From the NCBI GenBank assembly GCA_016946835.1, contig JACVTC010000109.1:344501-408500 (forward strand): a stretch of DNA of 64,000 bases. Direction: 5' to 3'. Position 1 is the first letter of the stretch; each line of letters begins with the position of its first letter. Both the position numbers and the translations under genes were made by a program. The notes below the pieces were generated by a model. It saw nothing but the letters and a program-made list of their open reading frames with translations, was not told the DNA's origin and searched no databases. This stretch comes from Neocallimastix lanati (nom. inval.) (taxonomy: Eukaryota > Neocallimastigomycota > Neocallimastigomycetes > Neocallimastigales > Neocallimastigaceae). This document shows positions 27,398 through 39,590 of this stretch, one piece after another.

Positions 27398-30300
27398 CTT
27401 GAACCACCTCAAAAAACTCTCGGTGAAGTTAGAATTAAAAAGGATACTGCACCTGGAAAATTAATACACATCGAAGATTTAGATTATATATTAGATAATC
27501 TAATTCAGAATAAAAAGAAAAAATCTTCTATTATTAAAACATCTTCTGTTGATAGTGCAAACGTTGAATCTTCTTCTCAAAATTCAACTTCATTAACAAT
27601 AACAAATGATACTAATACTACTAATACTACAACTTCCTCAACTATTAAAAATAATTCGTCTGCTACAGTAGAAATAGATAGTAAAGTAACTTCTGTTCCA
27701 GAATCTAAGAATGATATTGACAAAAAAAATATATCAAAAGATACAACAAATTCAAAGGATTCTACTATCAATGATGTAAAGACAACTATTGACAAATCTA
27801 AACAATCTGATAATAATAATAATGACAAAAAGCGTTTGAATACAAAAGAAGAACAGACAGATAAGGATAATAAGAAAATTAAAGTTGAAGAAAAGAAGAC
27901 AGAAACAAAAAAACCTAAGAGAAAAAAAGTATTCCAAGCGTGTGTAGTATGCAGAAAATCACATATTTCTTGTGATAACAAAAGACCCTGTACCCGATGT
28001 GTGAAAAAGGGTATTGCACATCTTTGTCATGATGCTCCTAAAAAGGGTTCAAATATGATGGATTGTAATTCATGTCCAATTTTTCCATTGTTGAAAGGTC
28101 CTTATCCTTTCCAAACTAATTTTTATAAACCTCCACCGTTTCCAAATTATTCTACCAGTATTTTGAATTCACAATTGAATCCTTCACCATTAACTAATTT
28201 TCCAATTCCTCTTTTAAATCATCAAAAATTAACCTATCCACCTCCAATTCCTCATTCACCTTACCCAGGAATGAATGCTAGTAATGTTTTAGTTCAACAG
28301 TCTCAATTTTTACAAAAAACTGATCAACAATTAACTCAATCTCCTCAAACTTTACAATCTTCACTTCAAACATTGAAACAAGCAATACAAAATCAGCAAG
28401 ACTTACAATTTCCTCATTCTGCAACTCCATCTCCATATCTTAATCAACAGCTTACGCCACCTTTAACGACTACTTTGAATACTATGACCACAAATACTAT
28501 AAATAATACTACTATAGCATCAGCATTCCCATTAACAAGTGATAATGTTAATACTATTAACAATGGACTTTCTCTTCCAATATCCAATAATATTACAAAT
28601 ATTGGTATTGTACAACAACAGTCATCTACTCAACCTTCTCTTCCTCAAGGTTCTTTACATGCATCGCCATTAGTAACTCTTCCAGCCTCTATTATGCCAA
28701 ACGCTATTGTTAATCCAACTCTACAGAAAAATATACAGGTTTTGCAGTCTACTCAACCTATTTCTTCTCCTATAGTTAATAATTCACTTACAACATCCTC
28801 ACAAGAACTTCCGCTTTCAACTGCAATTATGAATACGTCATTTTCTGAAATGAATTCAGTTTCTACAATTAATACTTCTAATACGAATACCACTCCTAAT
28901 ATTACTCCTAATACTACTCCTAATACTACTCCTAATACTACTCCTAATACTACTTCTAATACTTCTACTAATACTTCTACTAATACTTCTGCTAATATTA
29001 CTACTAATACTACTACTAATACTTCTGTTAATATTACTACTAATACTACTACTAATACTACTACTAATACTACTACTAATGATGCTACAAATGCAGTTTC
29101 AATATCTAATGCTACTAATGAAAAGAACAATCCTTCTAATATATCAGGTATATTGTTAGCTGTTGAATCCCCAAATTATGCTTTACCTAATTTAGAAATT
29201 AATCCATCAAAACCTTGTGTACCATTTTCATCTGTTACTCCTATCTTTAATTCAGATTATATGAATAATGAATTTTCTGCTTTAGTTAATTTCTGTCAAA
29301 ATGTATCCAATGAAAATGATATGCCTTCCCAATGTAAAAATTGTCCATTCAGTCATACAGAACAATTTTTCCTTAAGGCAGCAGATAATTCTAATTTAAA
29401 TGCTTCTATCGAAGATCAATTAGTTGATATAATTAAAGAAAAATATAAAGCCGGTTTACTTAAACCTTATAATTATTCTAAGGGTTATCTTCGACTTCAA
29501 AAATTCTTAGATGAAAATATTTCTATTGTTAATAAACAAAAAATTTTAAATGCTTTCAATACTTTTCAAAAAGGTTTCAAAACCGCCGCAACTAATATTA
29601 CTGATTGGGATTTATTATCTTCAGAAGAATCCTTTGAACGTCTTCTTTTAGAATATAGTCATGTTTTTGCAAGTGTAGGTATTCCTTCGTGTCTCTGGCG
29701 TCGTACTGGTGAGATTTTTAAAGCTAATAGACATTTTGCTTATTTGGTTGGTGTTCCAGTGGAAGAACTAAATGAAGGTAAAATGAGTATTTATGAATTT
29801 ATGACTGAAGATTTTGTAGCTAATTATTGGGAAAAATATAGTTTAATTGCCTTTGATACTAAACAAAAGGCAGTTATAACTTCTTGTGTATTGGAAAATC
29901 CACAAAGTTTTAAGCGATCTATTAAATGTGCATTTTCATTTACAGTTCGTCGTGATAAATTTGATATTCCTTCAGCCATTATAGGCAATTTTATGCCTTA
30001 CAATCCTCAACTTATATATAAGGATCCATTCTCCACTAGAGGATTAGGTATTTTAGGATTCCTTTCTCCTTATTCTACACCTTCTTATAGTCCATTTCCA
30101 CGTGGAGAAATTGGTTATAAAGGTTGTGGATGTACTAATACACAATGTTGCAGTAATTTAAAAAAGGAAATTAAGCCAGAAGTAACAACTTTTAATGGTT
30201 GCTATGGACATGATCATGATTATGATCATGATCATAATCACAATCATAATAATAGATATGACTGTGATCATGATCATGACTACAACCATGACCATGATAA

Positions 30301-30401
30301 TTACCATGATTATTGTCAAGGATGTAATCATGATCATAATCAAGGAAATAATTCATGTAATAATGATGATAATAATAATAATAATAATAATAATAGTAAT
30401 A

Positions 30402-30449
<48 letters not shown>

Positions 30450-31489
30450 GTAATAATGATAATAATAATAATAATTGTCATACCCATCATGGCTCTTCAG
30501 CTCCAAAACTAAATACTTCATCAATTCTAAAATCTTTTTCTATCATTAATGATACCAATAATCAAAGTACTTGTCCCAGAGATTCTCAAGGAAATGTCCT
30601 ATGTGGTCAATGTGGAATGAATGGTAGTTGTCCACGAAAATTAACAATAACTTCTTGTAGTAATCATTGTTCATGTGGTGGTGGTGACTGTGAAAGTAAT
30701 ACTGATAATTTGTCAATTAAGGCAACATCGAATTCTCAAAATGATATGGATATATCAACTAATATTTCTACAACTCAAGATACACTAATAACTAATGATC
30801 CTGTTATGAATGAATTTATGAATATTGATATGGGTTCTAATTATCTTAATCATTCAAATTCAAATCCTACCCTATCAACAACAACCGCAGCAGTAGCAAC
30901 AACTCTATCCACAACTTCAACTCCTACCCCAACTCTTACTCCAACTCCAACAACAATAACTCCAATAACTAATATTACTACTTCAAATAATAATATAAGT
31001 GGTAATAGTAAGAATAATATTAATAGCAAAAGTAATGATTTTATCTTAAATACTACAAACTCAAATACCAATTCTATTCATACAAAAATTAATAGTAATA
31101 CTAATAATAATAATAATACTAATATAAATAGTAATACTAATAAGAATAATATTAATAATAGTAATAATATTATAAATTTACAACAACCCTTATCAACAGA
31201 TAATATACACTCATTTTTAAGTTATACTTCTTCCCCATTAAATCAACTTCATAATAGAAATATTATGAATAATTTAAAAACAAATGTATCTCCTTTGAAT
31301 TCAAATATTGTTCCTTCGGCAAATTTAAATTCAACCATTGCTAAAGTTCAATTACAACAACTTCAACAAACCCTAAAACAAAAAATTATGAATCAAAATA
31401 AAACAAATAATTTACCTCAATTACCAATAAATGATATTAGAAATGAATTATCAGAAGATTTATTATTATCTATTTTAAATGCGGAATAA
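27398..31489 (+). CDS. Zn2Cys6 transcription factor of the ERT1/AcuK type with PAS-like region
   Basis: The N-terminal Zn2Cys6 cluster at 27941-28027 has spacing C-x2-C-x6-C-x5-C-x2-C-x8-C (ACVVCRKSHISC, RPCTRCVKKGIAHLCHD), which matches the ERT1/AcuK/RDS2 regulators of gluconeogenesis and nonfermentable-carbon genes. The second conserved region at about 29600-30000 (RLLLEYSHVFASVGIPSCLW, FKANRHFAYLVGVP, IYEFMTEDFVANYW) is the PAS-like domain of that family. Between and after them are Gln/Pro/Asn-rich stretches, an NTTPN-type minisatellite (28880-29085), a His/Asp-rich stretch (30205-30345), poly-Asn (30358-30475) and a Cys-rich patch (30600-30695). The protein is at least 1,360 residues, far longer than usual relatives. 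The frame is open back to the TAA at 27305 but has no ATG before the zinc cluster, so an upstream 5' exon is likely; coding-like sequence begins near 27398. Nuclear location is inferred. Confidence 0.85.
28880..29085 (+). repeat. In-frame AATACTACT-type minisatellite in the transcription factor
   Basis: Tandem 12-bp units encode TPNT, then STNT and TTNT variants, giving an Asn/Thr-rich linker. The antisense frame through it (poly-Val/Leu) is a shadow. Confidence 0.9.
30205..30475 (+). repeat. In-frame His/Asp-rich and poly-Asn coding repeats
   Basis: CATGAT/CATAAT hexamer-type repeats encode alternating His, Asp and Asn with a few Cys (GHDHDYDHDHNHNHNN, CQGCNHDHNQ), followed by AAT runs encoding about 35 Asn with scattered Ser and Asp. 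All lie within the transcription-factor frame. Confidence 0.9.
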
Positions 31490-31499
31490 TTAATTATAT

Positions 31500-31543
<44 letters not shown>

Positions 31544-32126
31544 AAAAACTTGATCTATAATTAATATATATATATATATTTATATTTATATTTATCCTTT
31601 TTTTTTTATTATTATTATTAATATATATATATATTTAAATTTATGGACTTTTCTTTTTCTTCATATTTTTATTTTTTTTTTTTATTTATTTATTTATAGT
31701 TCAATATATAGTATGAAGAAATAAAAAAATATTAATATAATTTAATATAAAAATATATTTAATATATAGATTTCTTTTTCATTTTAAAATTTTAATATAT
31801 TATTAATATTGTTAATAATATTTTAATTAATAATCTATTACATTTTTATTTTATTTTATTTTATTTTATTTTATTTTATTTTATTTTATTTTATTTTATT
31901 CAATCTGTACTTTATATTTATATTTCTACCATTTATTTTATTTTATTTTATTTTATTTTTTATATTTTTATTATTCATATTTATTTTTTTTTTTTATGAA
32001 TTTCAATTTCAATATTAATATTAATTTTAATTTTTTTTTTATATATTCTAATAATATTTATGAAAATACAAGTAGACATTAAAAAAAAAAAAAAAAAAAA
32101 AAAAAATTGAATAAATATTTTTTTAT

Positions 32127-32175
<49 letters not shown>

Positions 32176-32400
32176 ATATAATTTTATATAGGTGTATATT
32201 AATTTTTATTAATATAATATATACCGATGTTGTACATTAATGAAAATATATACCCATTTATTGTGTATTTAATGTGTTTTATCATTTTTTATTTTATTTA
32301 ATTTTATTTTATTTTATTTTATTTTATTTTATTTTATTTTATTTTATTTTATTTTATTCAATAATTCAAAATTTGGAATATAAGAAATAACATTAGAGTT
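31490..32400. repeat. AT-rich spacer with poly(A) and (TTTTA)n arrays
   Basis: Downstream of the transcription factor: poly(A) at 31506-31541, (TTTTA)n at about 31845-31900 and 32290-32357, and A runs at 32080-32106 and 32134-32173. No genes seen. The 3' end of the transcription-factor mRNA should lie here. Confidence 0.7.
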
Positions 32401-33056
32401 GTATGATTAATAATATCATCATCATGTAATCTTGGTAACTGGTTTATTCTTCAGATTAATGGTTCACCTATTTCATGGGCAAGATATTGATATTCATCAG
32501 ATATTGATCATGCGTTAGTCAACTCAAGTATTCTGGATAAAATATTAAGAGTTTATTTTGTTGATTATTCTTTCTATATCTGATCGCAAGCCGCTCGTAG
32601 TTTATTGCAAGAAAAACTACCACAGATGAATCATTTTTGTTACCAAAAAAAAAAAAAAAAAAAATTGTTAGATGGGATAGGTATAAACTCTTTGAACTTT
32701 AGAAAGAAATTTGTGATCTTTAACAGAAGAAAAATTAAAAGTTCGGCATTCTCATTATAAATTTCTAGAATCGGATTCTTTCGGTCTTTCTAACGGATTT
32801 CTGGAAAGATTCTGATAAACTTAGTAAAAGGCAACAAGAATGGGAAATTAAAAACAAGACATTAGAAATAAAGAAATTATCAAATTAATTTCATCTATCC
32901 CTAACTTTAAAACCTGTGGTCCTGATAGGATTTTAATGGAATTCTTCAAAGCTTTGATTCCTTGGTAAAAGAGGATTCAGAAGTATCTAGTGAAAACTTA
33001 TATTTGTCTTCCGAGGCTTGTTGTAAGGGTTGACGGACAATTATCAGAATCATTTA

Positions 33057-34083
33057 TGAAAAATATGACGATATTTTAGAACGTTACTGGAAATCAGTTG
33101 CCAAATTTCAAGGTATTAAAGGTCAAAATTACGATCGTAATTAGTTCTCAAACAATAAAGCTATAATTATGCTTAGTTTAAAATATCCCCAATTCAACTT
33201 AGGGTTTTCGTGGATTATTCGTTTACGCTGTGGTTATAAATACAATACTACTATTGCTATTAGAATGGGTAGAGTTTCAGAAGATTGTCCCAAGTATTGC
33301 CCCTGTTGTGGCGAAGATAAACAATCTTTTGAACATTGGATTTTTAAATGCGATGCTCTTGCATCTTTTAGATGGAATTCTTTAAATTTCATCGATGATC
33401 TCTATGTTTTATTCCTTAGGAAGATTAGAGTGTTTAATCCTCTTTCTTCCTATGACTCTATTTCTAATTTTGAAGATTATATCAATCATTATATATACTT
33501 GTTCCTTCTTGGTGGGACTTTAGTTTTAAATGAGCTACATTTCGATAGTGGGGAACAGAGACAATTAAATGAACTACTTTTCAAAGGTTCATCTGAGTCA
33601 CCTGTTCCAAAAATTGTGGGCTTGGCGGAATTCTTAACAAGTGCAATACCTATCATAAGTAGTTCGTTTGAGCTATTATTTGATTGGTATTGTAAAATAC
33701 CAAACTTATCCAAGAGCGTCGACGTCGTACTGATAAGGCATAATGATAATACAGGATCGTCATCTTTTGCTACGAAGGATGAATCTCTCCCTAGTAGTTC
33801 AATAAATGATGAGTCCGGGGAGAGTTTAGTGGACACCACACTATCTATTTTAAAATGTTACTTCTAGGTTTTATTTCTTTTTTATTTGATAGGAAGGGAA
33901 AAATTCCCGCATAGTACAACTTGGCGAAATACATAGTATTTTCGAGCTTTTTTATTTTTTTTATTTTTTAATTTTTTTATTTTTAATTTCAAATGTACTT
34001 TTCACCTACATGTATTTTTTAAAATAAAATTTAATAAAGTTTTGGAAGTGTATTCTCTTCCCTGTCTAAAAAAAAAAAAAAAA
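33057..34083 (+). mobile_element. 5'-truncated LINE insertion, copy G, with poly(A) and target-site duplication
   Basis: The insert starts within the C-terminal region of ORF2 (TGAAAAATATGACG..., equivalent to copy F near 14375) and runs through the same 3' UTR to a poly(A) at 34068-34084. It is flanked by direct repeats of ATCAGAATCATTTA (33043-33056 and 34084-34097), with one A shared with the tail. Removing the insert and one repeat restores a continuous RT reading in the host copy (QLSESF joined to SIKKGVRQDC). Sequence is nearly identical to copy F over about 1 kb, differing by a stop near 33144 and by the last C-terminal codons. Confidence 0.92.
33169..33867 (+). pseudogene. LINE ORF2 C-terminal segment in copy G (open frame)
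   Basis: A 232-codon frame from an internal ATG encodes the same tail as copy F: SLKYPQFNLGFSWIIRLRCG, the Cys/His cluster (CPKYCPCCGED, HWIFKCDAL), YIYLFLLGGTLVLNELHF. It ends with a Ser-rich tail (DESLPSSSINDESGESL) that copy F lacks because of a frame change. The segment lost the endonuclease and RT by 5' truncation, so it cannot act as an element by itself. Confidence 0.8.
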
Positions 34084-35084
34084 ATCAGAATCATTTAGTA
34101 TTAAGAAAGGTGTTCGTCAAGATTGTCCCCTCTTACCAATTTTATTTAATTTGTTCATTAATGACTATTTTTTAATTATTGTGATAAAAATGGAATATCT
34201 ATTGGTAATAAACATTGCTGTGGAAGTCTCTTTGCAGATGTCATTGCGTTATGTGCTCCAACAAGATCACAACTTCTGAAACTGTTAAAAATTAGCCAGT
34301 AAATGGGCTAGAATTAATGAAATGCAATTTGGTATCAATGAATGTGCTAGTTTAGTAGTACAAGGGGAAGTTTCCATATTTCTTAATAAAAAAAAAGATC
34401 CTACCTTTTTATCTTTCATGTAAAAAGTTACCTAAAACGAATTGCTATACCTACTTAGGTGGGCCGTTTTCAAATGATTTAAAATTGAGACCGCTCATAC
34501 AAAGAATGAATAATAAAGTTAGAAAAGGGCTTTATTCCATTAAAGGATCTCTTAAGAATCCTCATATTCCTATCCCTGACAATCGAATTTTATTTTCTGT
34601 TATAGTTATTGGGAAAGTTTCGTATAATGCAACTCTGGTTGGATCAAACAAGGAAAGAACAAGAAGTACAGAGACACTAGTTATACAGAATTATACTGAA
34701 ATGAAGGACTTTCTAATGGGAATAGTTTTACATCTCTTTATATTGTGTTTCTAAAGAACTTAACATTCCTCCTCTTTCGGTGAAATATGTGATTGCTCAG
34801 GTAAAATGTTTTTTAAAAAATGGAAAAACTCGAAATGTATTATCTCTGTTTTACTAAGAGATATATCACATTGCGAGACGTCATCCATGGGATAAAGAAA
34901 GTAAAATTTATCAGACAAATTAGATAAATTTCCATATTTTTATATACATATATATCAAAATAGATTTTTTTTTTTTATTTTTATTAGAAAATATTGTTTT
35001 CATTTTAATAATTCTTAAATAATTCATTAATAATTTTTATATTAATTTTTTATTTATATAACCTTGGAATCTTGAAATGAAAGT

Positions 35085-35270
35085 TGTTTACTTTCAAAAT
35101 CCCATATTGCATATATACCAGGCATATTTGGCCTCAAGGTCCCAAGGGTTCAGAAACACAAAAATATACACTGATATTCTCCTCAGCACATCAGATGCAC
35201 ATATCCAAGGGTATGTCTGACATCATGTGTTCTGTATAACTGGATATACCCCACAGATCTTTTTTTTTTT
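35085..35270 (+). ncRNA. GC-richer noncoding island ending in a T run, possible structured RNA or SINE
   Basis: About 185 bp of balanced composition stand out from the AT-rich surroundings. There is a perfect hairpin TGAAAGT/ACTTTCA near 35078-35096 and an imperfect pairing of GGGTAT (35211) with ATACCCC (35247). The island stops at an uninterrupted T run (35259-35271), as a Pol III transcript would. No open frame and no clear A/B boxes. The nature is unknown. Confidence 0.25.
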
Positions 35271-35271
35271 T

Positions 35272-35400
35272 AATTTTATTGCTTTTTTATACATATTAAA
35301 AACAAGACTATATTAATATGTAAATCTATTTTATTCATAAAAAGTCATTTATAAAAAGATCATAAAGATCATATTTATTAAAAAGAAGAAGAAAAGGAAG

Positions 35401-35433
<33 letters not shown>

Positions 35434-35587
35434 TCAGTCATAAAAAGAAACATATATTATTTGAAAATCTATTATGTATAGTTTCAGAATAGTATTACTA
35501 ATTGATTTATAAATTTATAGATATTTCAAAGGAAAAAAAAAATTTTTTCAAATAAAATAAAAATAAAAATAAAAATAAAATAAAAAA

Positions 35588-35634
<47 letters not shown>

Positions 35635-36589
35635 AAAAAAAAAAAAAAAATATATTATAATTTTAGTTTCTTCCAAACTTAATGAAATTAGCATTCTATT
35701 TATTTTCATTTATCATGAATCTTATTTAAAAAACAAACAAAAAAACAAAAAAAAAAAAAAAAAAAAAAAAAATGCATAGCATATAATAGAATTAAATCAT
35801 TATCAGATTGTCCTATTAATTAATTAATTCAGTTCTAAATTAATTTATTATTCATAATAATATTTACAACAATCTCAAAAAGTATTAAAAATAAATTTCC
35901 TTCCAATTAGTACATAACGGACATAGTTTCTCCATGAAATTAATTTTATTTTTAAAGATTACAAATGTGGATGATATGTGCTTCAAGAAAACTATCTAAA
36001 TTTTTTTATTTTTTTATTTTTTTATTTTTTTTTTTTTTTTTTTTCTTTCCATTACTTTCATCAAAAACTAAATAATGAAAGAAAAAAAATTTTTTGATGG
36101 TCAATTCGCCATAAAAATTCTGCTTCATATATTATTAGTCCATATCTGAATAGCTATAACTATTAGTTTTCTAATTTAAGAAATAACCAAAGGAACACTA
36201 AATAATATAGTATTAATTATTCAATAATATCTGTTTTTCTAACATTAAAAGTTCTATCTAATCAATGAAAAGTAATATGGTTCTAGCTCTTGATATTCCT
36301 AAAAAAATATATATATATACAGCATTGGTATTGTCTAGTGACCAATAACTAGAAAAAAATTATTCCCAAAGATAATTATTAATAGAATTCCTAAGGACAA
36401 TTATTTCCCAAGATAATTACTTAATATAATTTCCAGTGCAATTATTTCTTAAGTTAATAAATAATAAAATTCAGAGATTAATTATTTCCCAAGATAATTA
36501 CTGATAGAATCTCAAGGTATGTATTTGAAAGTCGCTTGGCTTTTCATAACTATTGAAAAATATATTAATAATGTATCCATAAATCAGAG

Positions 36590-36624
<35 letters not shown>

Positions 36625-37474
36625 GAAAAAATTAATAAATATAAAATTAATTTATTTGGTTTTCTTTGATCTTAATTAAGCTAACAGACTTAATGCCATT
36701 TTTCAACATTCTTAACTAAATTATTTTATCTTAGCATTTTTCATATTAAAATAGTTTCGAATTCCTTGCTAAATTATATTTTATTATCAAAAAAAAAACT
36801 ACTAATATACATTTCAAAGATGTGTTTTTACAAAAGATTGATACTATATTGTGTAATTCAACAAGATTTCCTCCTTATCTCTCATTTTATATTTTTATTT
36901 ATTTGTAATGATGTAATATTGTTTTAAATAATTGTGATTAACATTTTATTAGTATTGGAATTAAAAGAAAAAAAAAATAAAATAAAATAAAATAAAAGGT
37001 TTATTTACAGATGAAATTGTTATAAATATTCCCAATAAATATATAAAAATGAAAGTACTTCTTCATCATATCATTAATTAGTCTAAAAAGAATAACATAC
37101 CTTTTGGAAGTAATATATTGATATTATTAATATTGATAATTATATAATTATTGTAACTAAACTTTTTTTTTTTTTATCTTTGTTCAATTCAATTTGTTTG
37201 AAGATCTAAAACAGCACGTAAAGAAGAACAAGCTAAAACAACATTAAAATATGAAGATCATCTTTTTTTATAAAGTAAAAAAAAAAAAAAAAAAAAATTG
37301 CATGATTAGTATAAGAAGATTTAAGATCCTCCACATAAGTAAAAGTTATTACCATCCAAATAAACAAAATTGTTATAATAGGGGATATATTTGCTGGTAT
37401 TTTTACAAAGTCTACCAAATGACATATATATATAGAGCATACTAAAGTCAAGTTTTAGAATAGCGAGAAAGAGA

Positions 37475-37505
<31 letters not shown>

Positions 37506-37566
37506 ATTAATATATTTTTTTAAACTTCGAGTTATTACTGAGTTAAGTATTATTTAAACTTTATTT

Positions 37567-37625
<59 letters not shown>

Positions 37626-37780
37626 ATTTAAAATAAAATTATTATTAAAATTAAAATTTTATAAAATAACTAATGAAATATAGTACTGCTTTAAAAAAAA
37701 TTTTTTTAATGCTATTGTATATGACATAATAATAATGAAAATATTAATTCTAAATATAAGTGTACAAAAAGATATTTTCA

Positions 37781-37823
<43 letters not shown>

Positions 37824-37984
37824 ATTAGTTTTTAATGTAAAAATCTATATTATTAAATAAATTAAAAATATTTTATCATGAAATGATGCTTAATGCTATT
37901 ATTCTATTATTCTATTATTAGTAACATTATTAACTCATATATAATAGTATTAAAAGATATAATAATCTATTTTGTTATATTTCA

Positions 37985-38015
<31 letters not shown>

Positions 38016-38083
38016 ATTGTTTATTTTTATTTTTATTTTATTTTATTTTATTTTTCTTTATTCCTTTTATATTTCATTATTTA

Positions 38084-38124
<41 letters not shown>

Positions 38125-38350
38125 CACATTAATTTAATTGTTATATTATTATAAATAGATTTTATTTATTTAAATTTAATTGTTATAGAGTGAATTTTAA
38201 TTGCCACATGATGAACACATTCCAAATTTAAAGCTTTTTAATATAATAATAATAATAATAATAATAACAATAATAATAATAATAGAAATGTTACAAAATA
38301 TAAATTAGAATTTTATTTAAATTATATTTCAATATTTTTTATTTTTTAAA
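35272..38350. other. AT-rich spacer with simple repeats
   Basis: Long A runs (35401-35430, 35630-35650, 36600-36624, 37577-37622), (ATT)n at 37470-37497 and 37784-37817, T runs at 37988-38015 and 38092-38124, and a degenerate 41-bp tandem repeat at 36345-36525. Short open frames on both strands near 37233-37451 overlap each other and I do not support either. Confidence 0.6.
36345..36525. repeat. Degenerate ~41-bp tandem repeat, about 3.5 units
   Basis: The unit reads roughly AAGATAATTACTNATAGAAT, then TCC..GG, then CAATTATTTCCC. Units begin near 36369, 36410, 36452 and 36491. Confidence 0.6.
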
Positions 38351-38354
38351 CAAA

Positions 38355-38760
38355 TTACAAATATATATATATATTTATCATACTTTGCATCTGCATTATC
38401 CTTACGAAAAGTATCAAAACTACTGAACTTATTTGGTTTTTTCTTTTGAGAATATTTTTTACTAGCTTGAGGCTAAAAATAATATTATTACAAGTTTTTT
38501 ATTTATATATATATATATATATTTTGAAACATAAATATATATATATATATAATACAATATAATATTGTATTATTAAAGAATCATATTTTTAAAAATAATA
38601 TAAATTTTATTGTTGGATATAATAATAAAAAATTTTAAGATTATTAATAAATGTTAATTATTAATACAATAAATTTGAAATTAGATGATATATATATTTA
38701 TGTTATTATTATTATTATTATTATTTATAATTATTATAAAATAATATATAATTATTATAA

Positions 38761-38832
<72 letters not shown>

Positions 38833-39557
38833 GTAAAAAATAATTTAATTTATATTATTTACACCAAATATTAATTTATAACAGATATATATATATAAAT
38901 ATATACAATAAACAAATATATAAATAAAATAAAATATAATAAAAATATAAAATACTTACAGAAATTAACGTTTGAATAAACATATATATAAATAAAAAAA
39001 ATGTTTTAATGTGATAATAGATGATAAATAATATATGTAGTAATTTAGAATCTTTTGATTCAAAACCCCTATTCTTCCTACGATCATTTGCTAAATCAAC
39101 TTTTGTTTTAACACTTGATTCTTCAAAATTATCATCATCTTTAATATTATTACTATTTTTATTATTTGAGGTTTCTTTTTCTGTTTCCGTTTCAAGTAAT
39201 GGTTTTGTTTCTTCTATTACTTCATTTTCATTTTTTAAAACTGTTTCTTTTATTTTTTCTTTTTCTTCTTTAGCTTTTTTTTTAGAATTAGTATTTCTTT
39301 TTCGAAGTAATGATTCTTCATATTGTTTCTTCCTTATTTCTTTTAAATCATCTAATACACTAGTATTATTATCTTATTATTTTTATTTATTGATTAATTT
39401 TGTTTTATTTCATTTACATATTTGAGTATTTTTATAAATAATATAATAGTTATAAATATATTATATTTATTTGATAATAATTATAAATATATAAAATTAG
39501 AAAATTATTAAAATAAAAAATAATATATATAAATTCAAAAATTCTTACCTTGTTGCA

Positions 39558-39558
<1 letters not shown>
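38355..39558 (-). CDS. Small spliced gene for a Lys/Glu-rich protein, function unknown
   Basis: Start ATG at 39558 with a tiny first exon (39549-39558, MQQ, donor GTAAGAAT). The second exon begins at 39372 after ATAATAAG and reads DNNTSVLDDLKEIRKKQYEE, then a highly charged, probably coiled-coil region (KKKAKEEKEKIKETVLKNEN), then DLANDRRKNRGFESKDSK. The last exon starts at 38472 after TTTTTAG and reads PQASKKYSQKKKPNKFSSFD, FRKDNADAKYDKY, stopping at 38355-38357. The 3' end of exon 2 is uncertain; a good donor (TCT|GTAAGT) lies near 38957 and the frame is open to it, but the AT-rich part may be intron. Phase into the last exon is unproven. Base content and charge suggest a nuclear or nucleolar protein, which is inference only. 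Confidence 0.5.
38755..38832. repeat. (AAT)n microsatellite
   Basis: About 23 AAT units, probably inside an intron of the minus-strand gene at 38.4-39.6 kb. The poly-Ile plus-strand frame is an artefact. Confidence 0.9.

Positions 39559-39590
<32 letters not shown>

Larger units (their letters stand above)
32400..34930 (+). pseudogene. LINE ORF2 relic, copy H (target of a younger LINE insertion)
   Basis: Plus-strand relic related to copy D. 32440-32700 match copy D endonuclease-to-RT linker sequence (for example around ACTACCACAGATGAATCA). At 32880-32960 the RT entry reads FKTCGPDRILMEFFKAL. An internal deletion then leads to VDGQLSESF (33030-33056). The frame resumes after the inserted element at 34084 with SIKKGVRQDCPLLPILFNLF, then CGSLFADVIAL (catalytic box lost), then thumb and later sequence to about 34930 (LLKNPHIPIPDNRI-like). 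Many stops and shifts. The 5' end is undefined in AT-rich DNA. Confidence 0.7.

Noticed and set aside
27577-27981. Minus-strand ORFs under the transcription factor
   Set aside because: Hydrophobic antisense frames produced by Asn/Ser/Lys-rich coding on the other strand.
28753-29130. Val/Leu-repeat minus-strand ORF
   Set aside because: Antisense of the NTTPN minisatellite.
30192-30524. Met/Ile and Tyr/His repeat ORFs
   Set aside because: Alternative frames of the His/Asp-rich and poly-Asn codons in the transcription factor.
37233-37451. Overlapping ORFs on both strands, with an ADIFTK-like stretch on the plus strand
   Set aside because: I considered a copia RNase H end, but the motif order is wrong and neither strand shows coding constraint.
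39021-39425. Plus-strand Ser/Phe-rich ORF
   Set aside because: Antisense of the Lys/Glu-rich exon, which has a start, splice signals and normal composition on the minus strand.
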